Shown one piece after another: positions 1 through 5,919 of a stretch of DNA of 8,223 bases. Both the position numbers and the translations under genes were made by a program. Within the stretch, counting starts at the first letter, position 1. Each line of letters starts with the position of its first letter. The notes under the pieces were generated by a model. That model saw only the letters and a program-made list of their open reading frames with translations, was not told the origin of the DNA and ran no database searches. The stretch is from Syntrophomonadaceae bacterium (GTDB lineage Bacteria > Bacillota > Dethiobacteria > DTU022): contig PWMM01000325.1 of NCBI GenBank assembly GCA_003558195.1, forward strand, positions 1 to 8,223, given 5' to 3'.

Positions 1-67
1 CTTTATCCCGTTCCGGGCAGGAGCTGTAAAACTTGCCTTTACAATGCGGGCATTCCCATTCAAACAT
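1..67 (-). CDS. Small zinc-ribbon-like protein, N-terminus only (runs off the window)
   Basis: Twenty-two codons are visible from an ATG at 67, and the frame is still open at the window edge. The peptide starts MFEWECPHCKGKFYSSC, with a C6-x2-C9 knuckle and a further Cys17, which suggests a small zinc-ribbon or rubredoxin-like metal site. The ATG is well supported: a purine-rich GGGGGAGGGAG lies just upstream (73-83), and an extended -10 promoter lies at 91-99. The C-terminal part, and so any second knuckle or extra domain, is outside the window. No function can be assigned. Confidence 0.7.
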   Translation of the reverse strand, partial: MFEWECPHCKGKFYSSCPERDK

Positions 68-90
68 TTTGACTCCCTCCCCCGTTTAAG

Positions 91-99
91 ATTATAACA
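91..99 (-). promoter_or_regulatory. Extended -10 promoter of the zinc-ribbon gene
   Basis: The minus strand reads TGTTATAAT, a perfect -10 hexamer with the TGn extension. No good -35 lies 16-18 bases upstream, as is tolerated for extended -10 promoters. The predicted start near 84 leaves a leader of under 20 bases that consists mostly of the ribosome binding site. Confidence 0.6.
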
Positions 100-169
100 A
101 TATAAAATCCGGCACAATCGACTCCAGGGAACCACCACTGGCAATTCACCAGTAAATAGATGTTCAGAT

Positions 170-190
170 AAAAATATCCTGAATGGATAT
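170..190 (-). terminator. Weak terminator-like hairpin downstream of the enoyl-CoA hydratase gene
   Basis: On the minus strand ATATCC, a 5-base loop and GGATAT form a 6-bp stem that runs straight into a short T run. It lies about 140 bases past the hydratase stop codon. The stem is short and AT-rich, so it may be a weak terminator or chance. Confidence 0.3.
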
Positions 191-206
191 CTTACCCCTG
201 ACCCGG

Positions 207-259
207 ACCGGCCGGTTTTAATAAAAAACCTTTGCTTGTAATAACTTCTTTAAAACCGG
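207..259. repeat. Inverted repeat with a 10-bp arm, containing a CCGG palindrome
   Basis: CCGGTTTTAA at 212-221 is matched perfectly by TTAAAACCGG at 250-259, with a 28-base spacer. The left arm overlaps a separate 10-bp palindrome, ACCGGCCGGT, at 207-216. Neither strand carries a T run after the second arm, so it is not a standard intrinsic terminator. It could be a protein-binding site or an RNA structure in the hydratase 3' region. Confidence 0.5.
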
Positions 260-330
260 TATAAAACCATTGCAAAGTATTTAACAATTAGTCAGGCCAC
301 TCTCGTGTTGAACTATTTATAATTATGGTT

Positions 331-1110
331 CTAACGGCCCTTCCACCGGGGCTCCCTTTTTTCCATGAAGGCATTGATCCCTTCCCTGAAGTCTTCTGTT
401 TGCAACAGCTCTCCCAGCATATGTTGCTCTATTTCCAGGCCCTTTTCTAAATCAGTGTCCATTCCCTTGTTTATTGCTTCTTTTATTCTTTTTAGCCCTA
501 CCGGCGGTTTAGCAGCCAGTTTATTGGCAAATTCTGTAACAACTCGATCAAGGCTCTCCTTTGAAACCACCTCATCAGCCAGGCCGATCCGCTTTGCCTC
601 AGGTCCGCTGACAGCATCACCGCTTAAGATCATCCATTTAGCCTTAGAAATACCAATCCGCCGAGGCAGACGCTGCGTTCCACCCCACCCTGGTAAAAGG
701 CCGCGGTTGATTTCAGGTAATCCTATTTCTGAATTCTCTGAAGCAAATATAAAATCACAGGCCAGGGAAAGCTCACAGCCACCACCGAGGGCATAACCAT
801 TGATCATGGCAATGACCGGCTTTTCAAATGCGGCAGTCATTTCCACAATAGGCTCTACCTGGGCGGTTTCAGAAAGATCCCAGCCTGCCGAAAAGCAATG
901 TGTAATCTCCTGGCGACCTTCTTTTTCCATAATCCTGGGAGTTCCAGTAATAATGAGAACCCTGACCTCTTCATCTTCTGCAATGTCTTCCAGGGCTGCC
1001 TTGAATTCCTTGCCCAGGGTGCTATTTATAGCATTCAGGCGCTGCGGGCGGTTAAAAGTAATCCGAGCCACATGGTCCCTTTTTTCGACGATAATCGTCT
1101 CATAGGCCAT
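331..1110 (-). CDS. Enoyl-CoA hydratase/isomerase (crotonase) family protein
   Basis: This 259-residue protein of normal family length should act on the double bond of an acyl-CoA thioester in the cytoplasm, most likely hydrating a 2-enoyl-CoA. The oxyanion-hole loop reads FSAGWDL (73-79). The core GYALGGGCELSLACDF (105-120) and GLPEINRG (130-137) supply Glu113 and Glu133, which match Glu144 and Glu164 of rat mitochondrial enoyl-CoA hydratase, so hydratase chemistry is credible. Two oddities: about 12 extra residues (TPRIMEKEGRQEITH) precede the oxyanion loop, and the segment after it is about 10 residues shorter than in the rat enzyme. The ATG at 1110 follows AGAGGTG at good spacing. The gene lies 110 bases after the HTH gene, so it may end that operon or use a promoter in the AT-rich stretch 1120-1180; no strong promoter is visible. 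Substrate is unknown. Confidence 0.92.
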   Translation of the reverse strand: MAYETIIVEKRDHVARITFNRPQRLNAINSTLGKEFKAALEDIAEDEEVRVLIITGTPRIMEKEGRQEITHCFSAGWDLSETAQVEPIVEMTAAFEKPVIAMINGYALGGGCELSLACDFIFASENSEIGLPEINRGLLPGWGGTQRLPRRIGISKAKWMILSGDAVSGPEAKRIGLADEVVSKESLDRVVTEFANKLAAKPPVGLKRIKEAINKGMDTDLEKGLEIEQHMLGELLQTEDFREGINAFMEKREPRWKGR

Positions 1111-1182
1111 CCCGACACCTCTTTCGTTAAATATTATGGTTATTTGTACTTTTTACAATTCTATATCAACTTATAATATTCC

Positions 1183-1208
1183 TGCCAGCAATACTGCTTA
1201 GCCTGGCA
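1183..1208. repeat. Short inverted repeat between the HTH gene and the hydratase gene
   Basis: TGCCAG (1183-1188) pairs with CTGGCA (1203-1208). An alternative inner stem AGCA/TGCT closes a 4-base loop (1187-1198). It sits 13 bases past the HTH stop codon, where a terminator would be expected, but no T run follows on either strand. It may be an RNA processing or 3'-stabilising structure, or chance. Confidence 0.35.
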
Positions 1209-1220
1209 CCCCGGTTATTA

Positions 1221-1409
1221 CTACCTGCCTTTAAGAACCGGTTCTATCCGGCTTTTTAAAGGTTCAGGAACATTTTTAATTTTATGACCATCCACTTTTT
1301 TTATGATCGGACTGTTAACCTTAGCAATGATGGCCAGCTCACTGGCGGTAAGACCCTGCTTTTTTCTTAATTCTTTCACTGTTTTATTGCCAAAACTCCA
1401 GGGAAACAT
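1221..1409 (-). CDS. Small helix-turn-helix-like protein (62 aa)
   Basis: The 62-residue protein is basic. Residues 10-45, including VKELRKKQGLTASELA, resemble the first helices of XRE/Cro-type helix-turn-helix domains, but the rest is too short for a full five-helix repressor and there is no partner or sensor domain. It could be a minimal DNA-binding protein or an adaptor that has kept only the fold. The ATG at 1409 follows a strong GGGAGG. The gene starts 15 bases after the stop of the 86-aa CxxC protein, so the two are surely co-transcribed and lie at the distal end of the 2-oxoacid oxidoreductase operon. Real gene: likely. DNA binding: unproven. Confidence 0.7.
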   Translation of the reverse strand: MFPWSFGNKTVKELRKKQGLTASELAIIAKVNSPIIKKVDGHKIKNVPEPLKSRIEPVLKGR

Positions 1410-1424
1410 TAATTTCCTCCCTCA

Positions 1425-1685
1425 TTATGATCCGCTGCTGAACAGGATTATAAAGCCTGCAGCCATAAAGTAAATGACTATAGCCAGGGCAAATACAGCT
1501 AAAACCTTTTCAAAAACATCAATTTTTTTCTGCCTTTCCAGGCAATCGGGGCATAGGGGCATTTTATCAAAATGAAATAACGGGAAATGCTCCCGGTTGT
1601 AGCCACCCCGGATCGGGTGCAAAACTAGATCCCGGTTATCTTCAGGTTTGGCACATTTATGACAGCATTTTTTTTCTTCCGACAT
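1425..1685 (-). CDS. Double-CxxC protein with C-terminal membrane helix (86 aa)
   Basis: Not recognised as a named family. The 86-residue protein has two cysteine knuckles, C8-x2-C11 and C45-x2-C48, spaced as in a zinc ribbon or small metal site, with an extra Cys7 and His9. One hydrophobic helix at about 60-82 ends almost at the C-terminus. This is a tail-anchored layout with the metal domain probably in the cytoplasm. The ATG at 1685 is preferred; a TTG one codon upstream is also possible. The binding site AAGGAG (1695-1700) sits against the stop codon of the beta-subunit gene, so translation is probably coupled. The position directly after the oxidoreductase subunits makes a role in its electron transfer, assembly or membrane tethering possible, but this is inferred from context only. 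Confidence 0.75.
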   Translation of the reverse strand: MSEEKKCCHKCAKPEDNRDLVLHPIRGGYNREHFPLFHFDKMPLCPDCLERQKKIDVFEKVLAVFALAIVIYFMAAGFIILFSSGS

Positions 1686-1699
1686 CAACCAGCACTCCT

Positions 1700-2551
1700 T
1701 TACAAAAAATCATTTTGGAGTGAAGATAATTCTTCAGGGTTAAAAGGTCTATTGCTCAAAGGCTCTCCTTTTAATACTGCCCTGCTCTCACCAAAGGTCT
1801 GGTGCGGCTTGTTATAGAAAATTCCCAGGGGAATCTGATCACCCCACTGGCGGGAAAGATCCATCGCTTTTGCCCAGTCTTGGGGAGCCTCCACTTCCGG
1901 AAAATAAACCCTGTTTTTATACCAGCCATGCGTATTAACCTTGTTAAAAGAAACACATGGTTGCAAAATATCAACCAGGGCATAGCCGGGAAAATTAATC
2001 GCTGCTTTCATGGTGGCTTTTAAATGGTCCTTTTCTCCGCTAAAACAACGAGCAACAAAACCGGCTCCCATAACCAGGGCCAGGGAAAGCGGGTTTAAAG
2101 CTGGCACCGTTACCCCTTCAACCTGGACTCCGGTTTTCATTCCCGGTTCGCTGGTAGGGCTGGCCTGGCCTTTGGTTAAACCATAAACCTGGTTATCGTG
2201 AACTAAATGGGCTAGATCCGGGTTTCGGCGAATATTGTGCATAAAGTGGTTGCCACCTTCTCCGTAACTGTCTCCATCCCCTGATTCAACTATAACCGTT
2301 AAGTCTTTGTTGGCCACTTTGGCTCCTACAGCAGGAGGCAAAGCCCTGCCATGCAAACCGTTAAAACCATTTGCCTTGATATAATGTGGAATCTTCGCCG
2401 CCTGGCCAATTCCTGATACTAAAAGAACCTGGTGCGGGGGCAGGCCAAGCTCAGCCAGCGCCCCGGCCAGGGCTTCACGGATGTCATAATTACCGCAACC
2501 CGGGCACCATGCCGTCTCGCCAGTCATGTAATCTTCAGCTTTACAGGTCAT
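1700..2551 (-). CDS. korB: 2-oxoacid:ferredoxin oxidoreductase, beta subunit (TPP-binding)
   Basis: The beta subunit holds thiamine diphosphate for ferredoxin-linked oxidative decarboxylation of a 2-oxoacid to an acyl-CoA (the reaction is reversible). The cluster motif WCPGCG (15-20) gives Cys16 and Cys19. The diphosphate/Mg motif GDGD (91-94) with Asn120 in DNQVYGLTKGQ is intact. Cys199 in QPCVSFN matches the distal cluster cysteine. The third cluster cysteine expected in SGIGC is replaced: the protein reads SGIGQAAK (47-53 region, Gln50). The ATG at 2551 overlaps the end of the alpha gene by 11 bases and follows a perfect AGGAGG, which indicates translational coupling and stoichiometric subunits. 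The substrate (2-oxoglutarate, pyruvate or a branched or aryl oxoacid) cannot be read from sequence alone, so the symbol is a family-level label. Confidence 0.92.
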   Translation of the reverse strand: MTCKAEDYMTGETAWCPGCGNYDIREALAGALAELGLPPHQVLLVSGIGQAAKIPHYIKANGFNGLHGRALPPAVGAKVANKDLTVIVESGDGDSYGEGGNHFMHNIRRNPDLAHLVHDNQVYGLTKGQASPTSEPGMKTGVQVEGVTVPALNPLSLALVMGAGFVARCFSGEKDHLKATMKAAINFPGYALVDILQPCVSFNKVNTHGWYKNRVYFPEVEAPQDWAKAMDLSRQWGDQIPLGIFYNKPHQTFGESRAVLKGEPLSNRPFNPEELSSLQNDFL

Positions 2552-4241
2552 TTTGGACCTCCTTTACAATCTCATCGGGCAAAAAAGGCCGCCCGTCATA
2601 TTTTAAAATATTACTATTAATCGAAAGGCCACTTTCCCTGCGAATCAATTTAGAGAGCTGTCCTCCGGCATTATTTTCTATACAGAAACTATGCTTTACT
2701 TCAGCCAGCAAGCTATGGAGGCGTTTTTGAGGCAGGGGCCACAGGTCGCTAAAATGCAGCATGGCTGATTTTATGCCCCGGGCTATCAATGCGTCTACCG
2801 CTTCCCGGATCACCCCGTAAGTCGATCCCCAGCCAATTAAAAGCACTTCCGGGTGCGGATCTCCGTAAAGATCGGGTTCATCCATTTCTTCAGCCATCCC
2901 ATTTAGCTTGCGCATCCTCTTATCAACCATTGTCCGCCTGGTGGAAGCATCTTCAATGATATTTCCCTTTTCGTCATGTTCATCACTGTCTATTAAGACT
3001 GTTTCGCCTTCATATTGCCCCGGTAATATCCGAGGGGAAATGCCGCTTTCTGTAATCCGGTACCGCTTGTAAGGTTTCTCGAAATTACTTTCAGCTGCTA
3101 AAAAGCGATTGTAACCAAGACGGCTAAAATCATAGAGCCCTACTGAGCGGTGAGTGTCGGCGAAATTCTGATCAGTAAGGAAAAATACCGGGGTCTGGTA
3201 GCGATCAGCCAGTTCAAAAGCCTTGTTAAGGCGGTAAAAAGCATCATCATGAGAAGTAGCACTTAACACCGCCCGCGGAAATTCACCATGCCCGCTGTGC
3301 AAGATAAATTCCAGGTCTGCTTGCTCGGTTCTCGTAGGCAATCCGGTAGCAGGACCTGGTCGCATACCCACTACAATAACCAGCGGTGTTTCGGTCATTC
3401 CGGCCAGGGAAACACCTTCAGCCATGAGGGAAAACCCACCGCCTGAAGTACAGGTCATCGCTCTTACCCCGGCGTAAGCGGCTCCAAGGGCCATGTTAAT
3501 GGCTGCTATCTCATCCTCGGCTTGCTCAACAATCACCGGATAGTCAGGGCTTTTAGATGCAAGATAATTCATGATTCCGGTGGCCGGTGTCATTGGATAT
3601 GCTGATAAAAACCGGCAACCGCTGGCCAGGGCTGCCATACCAACGACCTGGTTTCCATCAATAAACAGTTTTTTTCCATCCTGATTTTTTGCAGGCAGTT
3701 CAAAACAAGCGCTGCATGTCCGGGCAGCACTATCATAGCCGGCTTTAAGCGCTTTGATATTTTTTTCAGCTACTCCTTCTTTACCGGCAAAGGTATCTTT
3801 TAGCAGTTCTTCCACCGTTGAAGTTTCAAGACCCATCAAGACCAAAAGTGCTCCAACAGCCACCGTGTTGGCCATAACTCTGCCGCCGGCTTCTTCAGCC
3901 AGTTTCTTTAACTCCACCGGTACACCACGGCTTTCATCCCCTGGAAGGCTAAAAAGCTCTGGATCATAGATAACCCGTCCGCTGGGCACTAAGTTTTGAC
4001 TATGCTTGCGGTAGGTTTCTTCATTTAGGGCCACCAGGACATCAATTGATTCCACCGTCGTCCAGGGTTGCCCCGGGGCAATACGCAGCCGGGAAAAGTT
4101 ATGACCGCCCCGCACCCGGGACATATAATCCTTGGTGTATATTAAGCCGAAATCTTCTCTAACCAGAGCTTTTCCCAGTAAGTTCATTATTGTTTCCATA
4201 CCCTGGCCAGCTGCACCACCAATAAGAACATTTATTTCCAT
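2541..4241 (-). CDS. korA: 2-oxoacid:ferredoxin oxidoreductase, fused gamma-alpha subunit
   Basis: The 566-residue protein joins two modules. The gamma domain (about 1-175) starts right on the first strand with VLIGGAAGQG and carries SRVRGGHNFS. The alpha pyrimidine-binding domain (about 190-370) has YPMTPAT (215-221), TCTSGGGFSL (263-272) and GPATGLPTRTEQ (296-307), whose Arg304 matches the substrate-carboxylate arginine of this family. The C-terminal domain (about 464-566) ends with the usual NILKYDGRPFLPDEIV block. Together with the beta subunit it forms a two-subunit enzyme; no 2[4Fe-4S] delta subunit is encoded nearby, so electrons should pass from the beta-subunit cluster to free ferredoxin. 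The linker holds Cys176-x2-Cys179, which is not a usual motif. An AAGGGGAG lies about 13 bases before the ATG, a rather long spacing. The gene starts 54 bases after the selenoprotein gene with no clear promoter between them. Confidence 0.93.
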   Translation of the reverse strand: MEINVLIGGAAGQGMETIMNLLGKALVREDFGLIYTKDYMSRVRGGHNFSRLRIAPGQPWTTVESIDVLVALNEETYRKHSQNLVPSGRVIYDPELFSLPGDESRGVPVELKKLAEEAGGRVMANTVAVGALLVLMGLETSTVEELLKDTFAGKEGVAEKNIKALKAGYDSAARTCSACFELPAKNQDGKKLFIDGNQVVGMAALASGCRFLSAYPMTPATGIMNYLASKSPDYPVIVEQAEDEIAAINMALGAAYAGVRAMTCTSGGGFSLMAEGVSLAGMTETPLVIVVGMRPGPATGLPTRTEQADLEFILHSGHGEFPRAVLSATSHDDAFYRLNKAFELADRYQTPVFFLTDQNFADTHRSVGLYDFSRLGYNRFLAAESNFEKPYKRYRITESGISPRILPGQYEGETVLIDSDEHDEKGNIIEDASTRRTMVDKRMRKLNGMAEEMDEPDLYGDPHPEVLLIGWGSTYGVIREAVDALIARGIKSAMLHFSDLWPLPQKRLHSLLAEVKHSFCIENNAGGQLSKLIRRESGLSINSNILKYDGRPFLPDEIVKEVQNDL

Positions 4242-4295
4242 AAACTAAAATCAACTCCCCTTAATGAAATAATAGTTTACGCCTGCCGGAACCAG

Positions 4296-5471
4296 TTACC
4301 AGGCAATCCAGGCCAGCAGGATCAAACCCAGGAGAACCAGGACAAAACCGCTGAAATAGCTTAAATAGCTGGTATATTTATTTATGCTGGGCAAATTCCG
4401 GGCCAGACCGGTAAAAGTACCGGCCACCAAAAGGGGAACACCATGGCCCATTCCATAGATAAACAGCAGGCCGCTGCCATAAAAAGGCTCAGCCTGCACG
4501 GCAGCGTAAGTTATAATTACAGCAAGAACTGGAGTAGCGCAGGGTGAAGCAACCAGGCCAAAAAGCATTCCCATAACCAGGGAGCCACCCGGACCAATTT
4601 TTTTAACAGGAATTTTCTTCAGGCCCGGCAGGTTGAAGCTCAAGACTCCCAAAAGCTGTAAACCCATTAAAATTGCTACAGCAGCAAGGATATAATACCA
4701 TATTTCCCCGATATCGCCAAAAACACGCCCAAAGAATGCCGCAATAAATCCAAGGATAGCGAAGGTAATAGCCAGGCCTGCCACAAAAGAAAGGGAAAGG
4801 AATAAACCTTTTGAACGCGAACCACCACCGTAGCCGCCAATATAGCTGACCAGGAGCGGAACCATGGAGAGAATACAGGGGCTTATGCTGGTAATTAAGC
4901 CTCCCAGGAAAACCAGTCCCAGGGTTAAAAGCGATCTCTGTCCCAGTGTTCCAGGAAGCTGTTCTGAAAAGAAATAATCTATTCCGGTTAACTCCGCCCC
5001 AGCGCTTTGATCCAGCAACGGATCTAACCTGGCCTGCATTGCTTCAAAATCGAAAACCCCTGCTTCCTTAGAAACAACCTCACCATCAGAATTAATAAAA
5101 ACAAACATTGGAATATAGAGAACATCAAATTCCCCTGCTTCAATCAGCTGCCCGGTATACGGATTTTCAAGATCAGCTACAATAATTACAACTTCATTTG
5201 CATAGTGCTCCTTTAGAGCCATAATCACGGGCTCCATCATCACACAGGCACTTCAGAACCGGGCATAAAACTCAATAACCACCGGTTTACCATCAGCAAG
5301 GGCACTGGTATAATCCTGGTAAGGATTTTCATTAGGCTGGAATTGATCTTCTGCCAGATCTCTACCTGGATCATCGTGATCTGAAACCAGCGTCAGGTTG
5401 GAACCTCCGATAATAAGGAAAACGGCCAGAATAACCACAATTAAGATAGCATATTTATATTTGCTGGACAA
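4296..5471 (-). CDS. Selenocysteine-containing thioredoxin-CcdA fusion (in-frame TGA at 5253-5255)
   Basis: The frame runs 391 codons from a TTG at 5471 (GGAGG 7 bases upstream) to TAA. One TGA, codon 73, interrupts it. The conserved sequence continues in the same frame on both sides, as VVIEFYARF-U-SACVMMEPV, so TGA replaces the first cysteine of the thioredoxin CxxC (U73-x2-C76). Residues 6-24 form a membrane anchor. The thioredoxin domain spans about 50-155, with cis-proline Pro122 in YIPMF. A CcdA/DsbD-beta domain with about six helices spans 181-391, with its cysteine pair at Cys199 (SISPC) and Cys311 (ASPCATP). The likely role is to take electrons from cytoplasmic thioredoxin through the CcdA pair and pass them to the extracytoplasmic selenol/thiol. 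No indel is needed and no binding site precedes GTG 5243 or the ATGs after it, which argues against two genes or a pseudogene. It is probably the first gene of the korAB operon. Confidence 0.92.
5204..5252 (-). promoter_or_regulatory. SECIS-like hairpin directly after the TGA codon
   Basis: In the mRNA, the upper stem UGGAGCC (5236-5230) pairs with GGCUCUA (5220-5214) as 7 bp including one G-U. It closes a 9-base apical loop, CGUGAUUAU. The loop begins 23 bases after the UGA and has G as its second base (5228), which fits the known bacterial SECIS pattern of an upper stem of at least 4 bp and a G in the first two loop positions. A lower 5-bp stem, AGUGC (5252-5248) with GCACU (5208-5204), starts at the base next to the UGA. 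The hairpin lies inside coding sequence, as bacterial SECIS elements do, and would recruit SelB with selenocysteyl-tRNA. Folded by eye only. Confidence 0.75.
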
Positions 5472-5515
5472 AATAAAACCTCCATAATATAGTATTCCTC
5501 TAAACTTGCTGTACT

Positions 5516-5543
5516 ATTATAACATAGTGCCTTTATTTTTAAA
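5516..5543 (-). promoter_or_regulatory. Sigma-A-type promoter of the selenoprotein-korAB operon
   Basis: On the minus strand a perfect -10 TATAAT (5521-5516) with the extended TGn bases is preceded by a weak -35-like TTTAAA (5543-5538) at 16 bases. The predicted start near 5509 gives a leader of about 38 bases to the TTG start at 5471. The same TGTTATAAT element occurs at 91-99. Confidence 0.6.
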
Positions 5544-5874
5544 TATGCCTGCAAGTCATGATAAAAACAGGACTGTTCACCTGTATTCTACTACATTCTT
5601 TCACCCTGAACCCCTGCCCCTGTATTAACAATCGATCACCTGAAAATCTACTGCTATTTTCGCTACACAGAGTTCAGGTTTCAGGCTGCTTATTACCCTG
5701 TAATTCAGTTTTCCTAGGACCTTTGCTTCATTGAACCTCAAAAACCTTCTTTACCTGTAAGCTACCTCTTAAATACCAGCAATAATGAACATTAACAGCA
5801 CGATTAATCTTAAAACCGGTATATAATTATGGCTTATTGGTACAAGGTTTAGAATTAAGAGCCCGAAGGGGTCG
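5544..5874. other. Intergenic stretch without a recognisable gene
   Basis: About 330 bases lie between the transporter terminator and the selenoprotein promoter. No frame on either strand has a start with a binding site and family-like sequence, and no tRNA, T-box or riboswitch core was seen by eye. It holds a copy of TTAAAACCGGTATA (5810-5823), which also occurs at 250-263, and four scattered CCTGTA words. It may be decayed sequence or hold an unrecognised small RNA. Confidence 0.5.
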
Positions 5875-5912
5875 AAAAAAGCGGTAATTTATAAGCAGGT
5901 TGTGCAATTACC
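5875..5912 (-). terminator. Probable intrinsic terminator of the hydrolase-CBS-MFS operon
   Basis: Eight bases past the transporter stop codon, GGTAATT (5912-5906) pairs with AATTACC (5889-5883) across a 16-base loop. Two bases later the minus strand has a run of six T (5880-5875). The stem is AT-rich, so efficiency may be moderate, but position and layout fit well. Confidence 0.55.
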
Positions 5913-5919
5913 AGGATTT

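Noticed and set aside
365..1105. Plus-strand open frames opposite the hydratase gene
   Set aside because: They are shadows of the crotonase reading frame: serine- and proline-rich translations with no family motif and no credible ribosome binding site.
1183..1208. Intrinsic terminator after the HTH gene
   Set aside because: The inverted repeat has no T run on either strand, so it is listed only as a repeat.
1802..2730. Plus-strand and alternate minus-strand open frames across korB and the korA 3' end
   Set aside because: The overlapping minus-strand frames carry clear enzyme motifs, and the alternative translations show none.
4242..4295. Separate promoter for korA
   Set aside because: The 54-base gap has no convincing -35/-10 pair in the right place; co-transcription with the selenoprotein gene is simpler.
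1800..5000. Recurrent CCAGG/GGCCAGG words as possible REP elements
   Set aside because: They lie inside coding regions in leucine, alanine and glycine codons (CTG GCC type) without flanking conservation or hairpin layout, so codon preference explains them.
4296..5243. Independent CcdA gene starting at GTG 5243
   Set aside because: No ribosome binding site precedes the GTG or the two ATGs after it, and the start would fall in the middle of the thioredoxin active-site helix.
5244..5255. Frameshift or pseudogene split of the thioredoxin-CcdA gene
   Set aside because: Both parts are in the same phase, so no indel exists. The only lesion is one TGA at the redox-cysteine position, followed by a SECIS-like hairpin, and both flanking domains are fully conserved, which is unlike decay.
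5580..5759. Four CCTGTA words in the intergenic stretch (5580, 5619, 5697, 5754) as a possible repeat array
   Set aside because: Spacing is irregular (39, 78 and 57 bases), flanks do not match, and a 6-base word recurs easily by chance. No CRISPR-like unit exists.
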